Below are positions 44,381 to 54,889 of a DNA stretch of 64,000 nt, in pieces. Source of the stretch: Ailurus styani (Eukaryota > Chordata > Mammalia > Carnivora > Ailuridae); NCBI GenBank assembly GCA_002007465.1, contig LNAC01000102.1, forward strand, positions 673,703 to 737,702, read 5' to 3'. The notes below the pieces were generated by a model. That model was not told the DNA's origin. It saw nothing but the letters and a program-made list of their open reading frames with translations, and did not search any database. The number at the start of each line of letters is the position of its first letter. The stretch's first letter is position 1. The position numbers and the translations under genes were made by a program.

Positions 44381-44559
44381 ATAAACAGAAGTTCTCCAAT
44401 AAATGCTACCGTTTTCTGACTCTCTCTCCCCCTCACTCCCTTGAGTCTTGATCATGCCGCCTTGGGACCCCATCCATAATTACTCTCAGTGACCCCTGCA
44501 ACCGTACTTCTTGCATCATAGTGGATGAAGCTATAGCCTGCCAGATGATGGCTGGTAAT

Positions 44560-44740
44560 GACCTTCTGACCCCAGTTTGCTCCAGAAAGGACACTGTGGG
44601 ACCTTGGGAATATTTCTTAACCCCACTATGCCTTAGTATCCTCATTTGAAAATTGAGAACTTTAAACAGGATCCTCTTTATGCTACTTTCTAGTTCTAGA
44701 ACCCCTCGAATGATGATACTTAGTAAAAAGCATTAGCAAA
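44560..44740 (-). mobile_element. MIR fragment
   Basis: GGGACCTTGGGAATATTTC, TTAACCCCACTATGCCTTAG, TATCCTCATTTGAAAATTGAG, and GATGATACTTAGTAAAAAGC: antisense MIR. Confidence 0.6.
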
Positions 44741-45285
44741 AATATTTAAATTTAAATCACCTCAATTATCTGGGAAGTTCTGCTATCCTGAAAATGTATC
44801 CACAGAAAAAAAACTTGTTCCACCCAATAATGCTGGTTAAATGAGGTATTGCTGTTGGTCCTCAGTCTCCTCAGTGCAGCTGGCAAAATTAATTTAACCT
44901 TGTGAATGCCCTCTTCCTATGGAGTGGGCCAAATGAATTTTTTAATAAAATCCCAGAATATATTCTGACACACCCTGAGTCTGAGTTGCAGGGGTGTGAC
45001 TAAAGAATGCCCTCTTGCTTCCCAAAATGGAAAGCCTTGGACAATTTCTAGTTACCTGGTGAAATCTAAGAAATCATACAAAACTTTTTTCCCCCTTAAG
45101 ATTCTGTTAACTGTAAATACAAGTAACATAATTCCTTGGGATATATTATGCTTCATTTCTAGAGCTTGTTCAAATTCACATTTCTACCTCCACCATGCCC
45201 TAAAAGAGGAAAACAGTGGCCTGGTAACTGCATGAGGCTCTGATGTGGCCAGGGGCCGTGTAGAGGGTAATCTGAGCAGATATTT
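44741..45285. other. Unassigned sequence
   Basis: No family recognised. Confidence 0.5.
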
Positions 45286-45905
45286 CAGTGCTGCTTATTG
45301 GGCAATGGAATACAGCTTGCATTAGCTGCCTTGCGTACCAAGGGCTTCGTTGTGAATGATGCTGTTTCTAATGAACTGTTAATGGTCCCTAAAAGACCAC
45401 CACTGGTTAGTATGAAATGTGGACTGGCAGCTGCTCTGAGAGCAAGGTCATGCTGTGGCACTCTGAATTTCTCCAAAACTTTGACATAAAATCAAATGAC
45501 CTAGGCCTTCCATTATTATCATGTGATGAGGCCTTTTTCCTTTCTAAATTCAATTTTTTTCCAGATAAAGTGACATAAGTACAATTAGTTATTGATTTGA
45601 CAACTCTTACAGTCAGAACAGACTGTTGATGTGTTACTTTTCTTGTCCTGTTAGACATTGAAATTTGCTATTCCTTTCAATTAAGTCTGGGACCAACATG
45701 TTTCTGGCACTCAATTTAGTTATTAAACAGAAGAAAATATGCTGTTACATAACTGAGGGGATTTCAGCCTTTTACAAAGTTTGATGTTTACTATCAAAGA
45801 CTAAGAATGCTAATGGAATCATAAATTTGAGTTTTAATGAGAATGAGTTTTAATTGTTTTGTAGAAGTACCTTTTCTTTAAATACAGCTTAATTTACAAT
45901 AAGAT
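45286..45905. promoter_or_regulatory. Repeat-free candidate conserved block
   Basis: About 600 bp with balanced AT-rich composition, no repeat signature and several homeodomain-like cores (for example ACAATTAGTTATTGATTTG near 45580, TTTTAATTG near 45850). The idea of a conserved element is inference. Confidence 0.3.
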
Positions 45906-46925
45906 ATATAAACTTTTCACTTTTCAAAACAGCAAAGGTCTGCAAGTGGGATAACACACTCCATTGTGGAAGGTGTCAGGGAGACGGGTGCTCTTACATT
46001 GGTGGTAAGAGCCTCCCCGAATGGCATTCGGGGAAAAAACTTCAACATTAAGAATTTGCATCGCATTAGGTGTGGCTGAGAGAAGCAGGTCTCGGGGCAT
46101 GAGGGTGGGGAGAGGGAGCTGGAGCAGCCTGGGCAAGGCAAAGAGGGGACCCATGCAAGAAGTTGGACAGGTGAAGGGTGGCAGCTCATGCGGAGAGCTA
46201 GAAGGGCATCTAAGTGGGTGGGTGGCAGAAACAGCTGTTCGCTTCAGGACATCAGAGCCCAAGTAGGACAAGAAAGACCTTTGCACGGTGTGGGGCATCT
46301 TGGCACAGGGCTCCAGAGCCCAAGTAGGATGAGGAGGCACAGGGCACGGGGAGGGGTGGCCCAGGAAGAAGGCGCTAAACTCCAGTGGAAGTTCAGTACA
46401 GTGTCCCTCCTAATGGAGGGAGGAGGGTGTCCCCAGATCAACTTAGTAAATATTCTAAGGATAACAGGAGACAGGATTCTCACTGTTGGAGAATGGAGTT
46501 CCAGATATGGAAAGGAAGACTGGAATCAACCCTGAGGTGTTGGATTGGAATTGAGGATATTGGTGTGAACTAACGGTTCTTAGTATATAGTGGTATTATA
46601 GAAAAAAAGTGTGCTGTTACTCTGTATATGTGTGTGCACGTGAGTGTGTGTGTGTGTGTACATATATAGATTCCCTCGTTGTGTCCACTGAGAAGGCCCG
46701 CGAGCTGCAACCCTTCTGTAGCAAGAAACTTATTTGGTGCCTAAATTTTGGTTTGTAAATACTTTTCTGTATGAAAATATCCAAAAGTCCTCGGATAGAG
46801 GAAGGATACCAGGGCTGGGGGCAGAGAAATCAAAAGCTGAGCCTGAACATCTTGTGATGCAAGAAAACAAGGAAGTGATCAAAGGATGATCTATGAAATA
46901 CCACACCAGCTCAAGTGGGCTCCCA
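45906..46925. other. Unassigned sequence with a short perfect hairpin
   Basis: Contains CCCCGAATGGCATTCGGGG (46015-46033), an 8-bp perfect stem with a 3-base loop, and a TG-rich patch at about 46625-46668. Overlapping frames of up to 138 codons occur on both strands at once, which argues against any of them being real. Confidence 0.45.
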
Positions 46926-46929
46926 CTGA

Positions 46930-47715
46930 TGAAGGCTGGAATAACGTCCACATGGCAATAAGAAATGACACAAGAGGATTATAACCTATGGATGAACTAG
47001 AAATCCATGAGGGCATGATGATATAGACACGTGAATGAATGAATTAAAAGTTTGAAGAGGGATGGCATAAAAACATGGTTTCTAAATACCTTCCCATAAA
47101 ATCTTTATTAATTATAAGGGGAGAAAGTCACTTGAGAAGCTGGTGGACAGCTCCCTAATCAAGCAAAATTCACAACACCAGGCATAGGACAAACTGAAAT
47201 CATGCACCACCTGGTAACATACAACAAGAAGGCTGCAGCGAAGCTTCGGGGAGGCCATAAGGGTGCACACCTGAATCTAATCGTGAGGGAACAGCAGACA
47301 AACCTCAACTACAGACATTCAGCTAATAATTGACCTGTAATCTTCAAAAGCACCAAGGGCATGAGCGGCAAAGAAAGTCTGAGGAGCTCCTCCAGAGTGG
47401 AGAAAACTAAAGAGAAAACTAAATGCAACACGTGATTCTGGACTGAATCTTTTTGCTATAAAGGACTTTGGGATAATTGGCGAAATCTAAATGAAAGCTA
47501 GGATGAATAATGTATCAGTGCTAACTTCCTGATTTTGGTGGCTATGTTGCAGTTATATAAGAAAATGTCTTTGTTTGCAGAAAATACATAATAAAGTATC
47601 AGGGAACTGGGCCATCATGTCAGCAATTTACTTTCCTATAGTTTGGAAAGAAAAATTCTTTGCACTGTTCTTGCAACTTTTCTGAATTTGATCATTTCCA
47701 AATAAAAAGCTGAAG
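46930..47715 (+). mobile_element. Old L1-type 3' end, sense
   Basis: Ends with phrases typical of an old LINE 3' terminus: GTGATTCTGGACTGAATC, ATAATTGGCGAAATCTAAAT, GTATCAGTGCTAACTTCCTG, TTGCAACTTTTCTGAATTTG, ATCATTTCCAAATAAAAAGC. Exact subfamily not assigned. Confidence 0.6.
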
Positions 47716-47996
47716 AATGTACATAGAAATTCCACTTTACAAAGAAGGTACACATGTAGGTTTTTGTCTTACATATAATTTCATATGTGCAAAATGTTGT
47801 GTGTACAATAATATTCACTGATGCATTGCAGCAAAAGATAGTATATAGTAAGAATTGGATAAGTGGAAGCTTATTTTTTATTACTGCAACCTTTCTGTTC
47901 TTCCTTACGCAGCCCGTAACAAGATTAGAGAGCCCAGGGTGCTAAGGAGGGCATCCTCATGAGATGGGAACAGCTTGGCCTGAGTAGGCTGTTACT
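47716..47996. other. Unassigned sequence
   Basis: Nothing recognised. Confidence 0.5.
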
Positions 47997-48020
47997 GGGG
48001 GGGGGCGGGGAGGGCTGGGG
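47997..48020 (+). other. G-quadruplex motif
   Basis: Nine G, C, four G, A, three G, CT, four G: at least four G-tracts with loops of one or two bases, a very strong G4 pattern on the plus strand. Not inside a recognised repeat. Confidence 0.85.
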
Positions 48021-48159
48021 TGTTCTAGAACAAGATGACAAAACTGAGTATAGTTCTCTAAGTCAAAGGTATAAAACTGAATTTACTCTTCTCCTTATTA
48101 GCTAAGCTGTATACTTTACTTAGAATGTACATTTCAAAAGTTCATCTTGGAAATCATCA

Positions 48160-48630
48160 TGAAGAGATGGGAGGAGATCTTGTACAACTGCGTATAACAG
48201 TTGCGTAACAATTCCAGCTGCGTATAACAAAGGGAGTTTTAAACAATGCCCATTCCTGGGCCCCACACCCAGAGATTCTAATTTAATTGGTCTGAAGTTG
48301 GGTCTGGACATCACCATCTTTTTTTTAGAAAAAAACTGACTTTATGTATTTGAGAGAGAGAGTGTGTGTGTGTGTGTATGAATTGTGAGAGCGGAGGTGA
48401 AGAGCAGAAGGAGAGGGAAAGGGAGGGGAAAGAATCTTAAGCAGACTCTGCACTGAGTTCAGAGCCCAAGGCAGGGCTCCATCTCATGACCCTGAGATCA
48501 TGGCCCTGAGATCACAACCTGAGCTGAAACCAGGTCTGATGCTTAACTGACTGAGCAACCCAAGTGCCCCTGGGTGTCACCATTTTTTAGAAGTTCCCTA
48601 GGTAGTTGTAATGTGCACCCAGGATGGAGA
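48160..48630 (-). mobile_element. MER5A-like element, split by a SINE
   Basis: CATTCCTGGGCCCCACACCC, AGAGATTCTAATTTAATTGG and TCTGAAGTTGGGTCTGGAC on the left, TTTAGAAGTTCCCTAGGTAG on the right: antisense MER5A, interrupted at 48327-48576. Its left part is altered by the short tandem units at 48188-48229. Confidence 0.62.
48327..48576 (-). mobile_element. Old CAN-SINE with internal (GT)n
   Basis: Antisense SINE: ACTTTATGTATTTGAGAGAG, a (TG)8-class run, TCTTAAGCAGACTCTGCACT, GCTTAACTGACTGAGCAACC, CAAGTGCCCC. It contains a small internal repeat (CCTGAGATCATGG then CCCTGAGATCACA). Target duplication TCACCAT[C/T]TTTTTT at 48311 and 48577. Confidence 0.9.
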
Positions 48631-49380
48631 ACCAGCTTCTGTCCCCTTGACAATGAAAGGTACACATCCAGTTTCCAGGACTCTGAAAATGGGCTCTTGG
48701 GCATGGCTAAATCACTTCTTCTCCGACATCATTCATTCTAACTACAACCATGTAAATTTTCATGACATCTCTGCACCATCTACACTAATATTAAAGATTT
48801 TACTTCCAATTGACCCTGTTTTACTTAATTTTATTGTAAAAAGAAAAATTTTAAAGAATATATTACCGCTCTGGGTGGAAAATCAAGATGGCTTGCCATA
48901 GAGAGAATGCAAAGGTACAAGTAAATACTCAAATTCCCTCAAAATATTATTACATATTTTTTAAGAATTGAAAATTAAATAAAATGATAAAAAAAGAAAA
49001 AGAAAAAAAGTACATTTGAAATGTAGTTTCCCCATGGGATTAAAACTATAAGCAGTCATTCATAAAAGGCATCATTTAGTCAGATTTTATTTAGGTTAGG
49101 ATAAAAATGAGTTTCTAAGCTGGTGAAATGATTGGATTTTCTAATAGCTACTGTTAGCAAGTTCGGAGAGAACCTGCCAACATGTACAAAACTAGAAAGG
49201 ACATAAAGGACTGTTTGAGCGTTAATTTCTAATCCAAATATAAGAGGCTTTTGTTCAATGAAATATGGTTTCAGGAAGTAATTGTAAAAGAGTTCCAGGT
49301 GCCACTAACATTAAGGATTACTACTGTGCGGAGGTAGAAAAAACATATATGCTACTGAGTCTTATGTATTCATTTAGGAC
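48631..49380. other. Unassigned AT-rich sequence
   Basis: A 96-codon frame at 48611-48901 (+) starts at the element edge and has no domain. A-rich run near 48975-49012. Confidence 0.45.
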
Positions 49381-49382
49381 AT

Positions 49383-49665
49383 GTTTGTAGTTTCACACAG
49401 GTTTCTCAACCTCAGCCATGCTGACATTTTGGGCTGTGTAATCATTCATCACAAGGGCTGCCTTGTACACTGGAGGGTGTTTATCAGAATCTCTGGCCTT
49501 TACTCATTAGATGCCAGTGGCACTGACCCCCTGAACCGAAGTCGTGACAACAAAATATTTCCAACCGTTGCCAAATATCCCTTGGTGGAGGGTGGGGAGG
49601 GAAAGAGGGCAAAATCTTCCCTGGTTGACGATCACTATTGTAAAAGTCAAGAAGCCTCCTTTGGG
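49383..49665. mobile_element. hAT-type DNA transposon, near full length
   Basis: CAGGTTTCTCAACCTCAGCC, ATGCTGACATTTTGGGCTGT, GGGTGTTTATCAGAATCTCTGG, CTCATTAGATGCCAGTGGC, TTGCCAAATATCCC and GGTTGACGATCACTATTG. A second piece of the same family lies at 53080-53190. Confidence 0.65.
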
Positions 49666-49756
49666 GAGGTAATTTGTTTCTAGTAAATTTTCCTGCAGTA
49701 ACTGGAAATGTGTATAAACTGTTGGGGTTCTTCTTCCCCCTTAAACCATGATGTTA

Positions 49757-49872
49757 TTTATAATATATAGAAGTGGAAAATTACTACAATGCCCAACAAT
49801 AAGGAACTGCTTAAAACACTTATGGCACAGCCATAGGATGGAGTACTTACTGTATGGACATTACCTGGCAGA
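49757..49872 (+). mobile_element. Old L1-like scrap, sense
   Basis: ATGCCCAACAATAAGGAACTG, CTTAAAACACTTATGGCACAG, CCATAGGATGGAGTACTTAC follow the sense order of an old L1/HAL1 3' region. Confidence 0.5.
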
Positions 49873-50389
49873 GGCATATTCCCTGTCAGAATGTTCAGCA
49901 CTGACCAACTGCATTTCCAGCCTCCCTGAGTGTTAGATGGAGGCCAGGTAGCCCGTGAGGCCACTGCTAATGGAGTGGGAGAAAGTATGTGATGTTCAAT
50001 GATAAACATGGGATTGTCTTTACTTGAGGGAGCTCACAGTCCTGCCATGTGTCAGAAGAAAGTACAGTTAGGATAGTCTTCATACAAAGGGTAAAAAATA
50101 AAATAAAAAATAAAATAAGGTCCTAAACACCTGAAGGAGAAAATTCTACATCCCAAACCTGAAGGGATAGAAATAACTGGGCATACCTTTTCTGTACCTC
50201 GGACAGAGCATATTCTGTACAATTTAGTTGGTACAAACGAAGATAAAAAATACAGAGCTCCAGGACGTTCTGTCACGGTTGAACAAACCCAGTTGTGAAC
50301 ATGGTTTTGTTGAAGGAGATTTCATTAGATTGCATAAAAGTGCCACCCCTGTTTAGGACTAGATGTTTGTAATCTTTCTGCTCTATTTG
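49873..50389. other. Unassigned sequence
   Basis: Contains an (AAAAT)n-like run at 50092-50118. No family recognised. Confidence 0.5.
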
Positions 50390-51150
50390 CTGCATGAACA
50401 TTCATTATTTTAGATCAAAGAAAACAGAGGAAACCACTCACACTCCCCCCAGTGTCTCTCTCATTAAATTTAATTATTTTCCCAGTTCAGTCCTCTTTGT
50501 TCACAATTGTGTCCAGTGAGAGAAACAGGTCTTAGGAAACCCAATTATGTCTGAGGCAGTTTCAGAATCAGATAAAAGGGTTGGGGGCTGGAGCTTAAGA
50601 AAGGCCTGGTAGGAAATAACTCACATTTCTAACGACCTGCCATATTAAGAATTCTCCTCCTTGGGATTAGTTTTGAAAGCACTTTGCCTTAAATATAGGC
50701 ATTTTCCAGTTTTAATTTCTGAAACTGAAAAGAATGTATTTCATTCAGAAAGGAATGGAGCCGTTTTCTGTATTACTTTATAGCACATGAATTTAATTAC
50801 ATCAGGCAATAAAGGAATCGCAACACATTCTGCAAAGTATTTTGGTAATATTGTGCAGCCAGGGGTTTCACTTGTTTTATTTAATGAACCTGTAATATAC
50901 ATATAAATGATTCCTTCAAACAGAGGATTTGATTCCCAGTTCACTGGGGAATGAATATACTGGTTATTGTCAATGCATAAACCATGCCCAATTAAATGTT
51001 TCAGCAAAAATAATCTCATTGAAATGAAGACCTGACAGCACAGCTTAAAGTAATTTATTTTGCTTCTCATTTGTTAATAGAAAATAAGAGCTTTGTGTTC
51101 CAAAGACAAAAATAATGTGTTTTAACTTTCAAAGGAATGCTAAAAATGAA
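50390..51150. promoter_or_regulatory. Repeat-free candidate enhancer block
   Basis: About 760 bp without repeats. Homeodomain-type cores are dense: ATTAAATTTAATTATTTT near 50463, GAATTTAATTACATC near 50789, CCCAATTAAATGTTTC near 50988. Octamer-like ATGCATAA lies near 50973. This texture is common in deeply conserved non-coding elements. Function is inferred. Confidence 0.38.
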
Positions 51151-51552
51151 AAATTAGTGCTATGTCTCATTCCCAGGCTCATCTTGACAGGACAAGGGAG
51201 TGTCAACATCGCACAAATACCCGAAGAGTCAGAGGTAGGCTCTGGAGTGTGGCATTCCATGTCTCCAACCATGGCCTCTCACGCTTGTTAGCTACATGTG
51301 TCGTGGTGCTGTTCCTCTCTACCTGGGAAACAGTGACAGCCTCCCTCCCCTAGGAGTCAGGGTGGTGCAGCTGTTGCTGCGAGGGGGGCTGGGGAAAAGT
51401 AGCATGCAGAACCTTCCCCAGAGAAAGGAAGAATGGTCTGGGGCTGATTGCTTCCTGCCACGTTCAGGCATCTGGGCAGGGCCTCAGGAAAGTGGGAGAC
51501 GGACAGTGAACGGGGTGGGGGGAGAGGACTCTCCAGGGTGCTGAAAGCCCGA
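51151..51552. other. Unassigned sequence
   Basis: GC-richer than its flanks. Short overlapping frames only. Confidence 0.5.
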
Positions 51553-51921
51553 GTTGGACTGAATCACAAGTGGTTGAGTCCCCCTGAAATTCATATGTTG
51601 AAACCTAATCCCCAGTGCAGTGGTGTTGGTAGATGGGACCTCTGGAAGGTGATTAGGTTGTGAGGGTGAAGCTCTCATGAATGGGATTAGAGAGAAGAGA
51701 CCCCAGAGAACTTCCCTGCCTTCTAATACTACCATGTGAGGACACGGGGAAAAGACTGCTATCTCTGAACCAGGGAGTAGGTTCTCACCCGACACCGAAT
51801 CCACCAGCATCTCAGGCTTGGATTTCACAGCCTCCAGGAGTATGAGAAATATCTGTGTGTTGTTTAAGCAACCCCAGTCTATGGTGTTTTTGTTATAGCA
51901 GCCCCAAATGGACTAAGACAC
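51553..51921 (+). mobile_element. MST/MLT1-type (ERVL-MaLR) solo LTR, sense
   Basis: Clear LTR: CTGAAATTCATATGTTGAAA, CCTAATCCCCAGTGCAGTGG, GGTGATTAGGTTGTGAGGGT, CTCATGAATGGGATTAGAG, CACAGCCTCCAGGAGTATGAG, CAGTCTATGGTGTTTTTGTT, ATAGCAGCCCCAAATGGACT and AAGACACA. About 365 bp, near full length. Confidence 0.88.
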
Positions 51922-51959
51922 AGCCTAAATGTACAATGTGACTGTTAGCAAGCAAAGTT

Positions 51960-52735
51960 GGTTTTATTACTTTTTATTACAAGTATTGACTCATTTTTGC
52001 TGTGAAATATGATATCTTCACTGTAGAAAATGTAAATCATGTGAATTAAGGGAATAAAGGAACAATTTAAAGGTGTATTCCTATCACTTTTAAGAAATAA
52101 TCATTGTCAATATGGTAAAGTCTGTCCAGATTTTTTCTTGTGTATATATAACACTTTATTAAAAGTATGCATTTTAAAGATTATTCCCAATTTGATTTTT
52201 AAACTCAGTAATAGCTTAACCACATCTTTCTATATTACTATGCATGCATCCACATAACTCTTCATTGCTGCATACTATTCTGCTGTGTAGCTATAACAAC
52301 TTATTTATTTATTTATTTTTATTTTATTTTATTTTTTTTTAAAGATTTTATTTATTCATTTGACACAGAGAGAGAGATTACAAGTAGGCAGAGAGGCAGG
52401 CAGAGAGAGAGGAGGAAGCAGGCTCCCTGCTGAGCAGAGAGCCAGATGTGGGCCTCGATCCCAGGACGCTGGGATCATGACCTGAGCCGAAGGCAGTGGC
52501 TTTAACCCACTGAGCCACCCAGGCGCCCTATAACAACTTATTTAAAAAGATGATTGATACTTAGTTCCCATTTTGTTCTATTAAATACTAGCCCATGGAA
52601 AAACATTCTTGTATTCATATCTTTGTGTACTCATTTAATTATTTCCTTAAGATAAATCTGAGAATTAGAATTGATATGCCAAAGATATGCATACTTCTTT
52701 AATGCTTTTGACACATACTGCTAAATTGTCTCCTG
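51960..52735 (-). mobile_element. Old L1 3' region, antisense, split by a SINE
   Basis: CATCTTTCTATATTACTATG, CATTGCTGCATACTATTCTG, then after the SINE TTCTTGTATTCATATCTTTG, CCTTAAGATAAATCTGAG, GACACATACTGCTAAATTG: the antisense 3' order of an old L1-type element. Confidence 0.65.
52308..52528 (-). mobile_element. CAN-SINE, young, 16-bp target-site duplication
   Basis: Antisense young SINE with a long T/A-rich tail, TTTAAAGATTTTATTTATTC, AGATTACAAGTAGGCAGAGA, CTTTAACCCACTGAGCCACC. Perfect flanks TATAACAACTTATTTA at 52292-52307 and 52529-52544. Confidence 0.96.
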
Positions 52736-53040
52736 GGGTGAGCAGCCTCTAAAATGGACCCAGTGATCTTCACTTTTGGTTTTATGACCTCAGATGTGGG
52801 AACTTGAGTGTGTGCTAGACTGATGTCTCCAACCAACAATCAGGACTGGAAACATATTTCCAGCAGGTAGGGGATCATACCTACAGATTTCACTGATTGA
52901 AATCTGTGCCCCAACTCAACCTGTTACTTGCATCTTGGGAGAGATCCTGAGCTAGAAGACCCAATTAAGCTGTACCCAGAGTCCGAACTCAGGGAACTGG
53001 TGAAATAAAAAATGTTTATTGCTTTAAGTTCAGGGCAGCT
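52736..53040 (+). mobile_element. MLT1-type LTR, sense, decayed
   Basis: GATCCTGAGCTAGAAGACCC, AATTAAGCTGTACCCAGAGT and GAAATAAAAAATGTTTATTG, then CTTTAAGTTCAGGG, follow the 3' half of MLT1-type LTRs. The 5' half is less clear. Confidence 0.6.
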
Positions 53041-53079
53041 TAAATATATCCCCAAGCACCCCAAAGGTTATTCTAATTG

Positions 53080-53190
53080 AGAGTACACTAGATTCTAGTA
53101 GCATTCCTCAATGTGACAACCAAAATGTCTCCAGGTATCACTAAATGTCCTCTGGGAGTAAAATCATCCCTAGCTAAAAACCATGGCTCT
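53080..53190. mobile_element. hAT-type element, right part
   Basis: GTGACAACCAAAATGTCTCC, AGGTATCACTAAATGTCCTC and TGGGAGTAAAATCATCCC match the right half of the family at 49383-49665. Confidence 0.6.
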
Positions 53191-53288
53191 ACACCCAAAG
53201 CCACTGGCTGAAGACATTTATATGTAAAGCATATTCTAGGCATTCTTTAAAAAAAGGAAGAAGCAAAGAAAGGGGAGGGAGGGAAGGT

Positions 53289-53470
53289 GGAAAGGAGAGG
53301 AAAAAAAGAGAGAGGGAGAGAGAAAGAGAGGGGGAGGGGAGAGAGGAGGGGAGAGAGGAGGGGGAGAGGGGGGAAAGGAGAGAGAGGGGGAAGGAGAGAG
53401 GGGGGAAGGAGAGAGAGGGGGAAGGAGAGAGAGGGGGGGAAGGAGAGAGAGAGAGGGGGAAAGAAAAAGA
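53289..53470 (+). repeat. 182-nt homopurine (GA-rich) run
   Basis: Every base from 53289 to 53470 is A or G: a GGAGAGAGAGGGGGAAGGAG-type degenerate tandem. A purine-rich flank extends it on both sides with single interruptions. Its two 100-residue Arg/Glu/Gly and Ser/Pro/Leu frames are low-complexity artefacts. Confidence 0.97.
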
Positions 53471-53520
53471 TTAGAAAGGAAGGAAGGAAGAAAAAGGAAG
53501 GAAAGGAGGGAGGAGGGAGA

Positions 53521-54544
53521 AAACTGACTGACCTATAGGCCAATCTCAAGGTACTCACATTTCAAACAAGACACTACAAACATAAAAATACACAAAGTGC
53601 TTAATATTATGAAATTACATTCCACATTCAGAAGAAAACTAGAATAAGCTTTCAACTTTTATCAAAAAAGATAAATCTTAATATCTTTCACATGAACCCA
53701 AGTTGAGAGACCAAGATCATTTCTAGATTCTATTTATTTTGCAAATTGGTTAAAAACGCAGGACCACACACGGAGAGGACCAGGCATACAATGGCAATAA
53801 TTCCACTAACAGTGACTTTGAGAGAATATAAACATTTTGAACTTTTGTGTCCTCTAGAATATCATTCATTTCCCAGGACCACTATTTGTGGAAGCATTTC
53901 CAAATGTATAAGGTACTGCCCAAATGGTAGGGAATGTGTAACTATAGTATACACTCAGGATTATCTTCTCAAGAGAGTGATGGTGTTATTTACTTATTTT
54001 TATCTATTAGCTCAGCATATATATTTGGAAGGCTCTAATTTTACTTAAGGGCATACAGAGAAGGGAGGCACTTTTTAAAATGGTAATAGAAGCCAAAGAA
54101 AAAGGCCTCTGAGACAGAAGAGCTTGGTGGGATGGGCTGCAATTCTAGTGTACAACTGAATTATACCACCGATTTCACTCAGTTTGACTCAGAACTGGTC
54201 AGACACTGAGAGGCCCACAGACACTGAGAGGGCCTTGGCAATAGATACTTAGAGGAAAAGAGTTGGAGCACTCTCTAATGAATGGCACTGACTTCATGCG
54301 TGTGCGACAACCTTGACTCTGAAGGGCCCTTTGCTTGGTGCAATGCTCTTGGCCACCATCTTGAAACTCACACTTTTTAAACAGGAGTCCCTACATTTTC
54401 ATGTTGCACTGGGCCCTACAAATTATATAGCCATTCTGTGAATGAAGGATGTTTTCTCAGAGTACTTACAAACCAAAAGAATCTCATTCATCCACCTGAA
54501 ATTGTCCCTCCCCTGTCCCCTAATGGTAAATTTCCTATCTCTAG
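53521..54544. other. Unassigned sequence
   Basis: No family recognised with support. The 100-codon frame at 53746-54048 (+) has no domain. Confidence 0.5.
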
Positions 54545-54795
54545 AAGTTATAGTCATACATCTGCTGGACCCTTGGCATGTTTCAGGCACTAGGCACTTT
54601 CTACCCATTATATATGTTCATGTTCACAGCATCTCAGTAAGAGTTCTGTTCATTTTACACATTTTACAGGTGTGGGAATATTTAAGAAATGTGCCCAGGG
54701 TCACACAGCTAGTAAGCGGGGAAGCCAGCATTCAATCCCCTGTCATCTGCTCCCATAGCTTCTACTCCTGTCCATATTATGCTGACTCAACTAAT
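54545..54795 (+). mobile_element. MIR, nearly complete
   Basis: Sense MIR: TTTCAGGCACTAGGCACTTT, CATTTTACACATTTTACAGG, GTGCCCAGGGTCACACAGCT, AGTAAGCGGGGAAGCCAGC, ATTCAATCCCCTGTCATC. The 'gtcacacagctagtaag' core is unambiguous. Confidence 0.85.
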
Positions 54796-54889
54796 AGCTT
54801 CTCTGAGATCTAAATGGGTAAAGTGCACACTACAGACACCATGTTGTCTAGCATTTAAATATGGCAAGTGCAGGACAATTTCACGGGCC

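Noticed and set aside
46188..46535. Several frames of 80-138 codons on both strands at 45917-46535
   Set aside because: Mutually overlapping on both strands, no domain, no splice or promoter context.
53247..53558. Frames of 103 and 83 codons on opposite strands, rich in Ser/Pro/Leu or Arg/Glu/Gly
   Set aside because: They are translations of the homopurine run, where stop codons are rare, and have no complex sequence.
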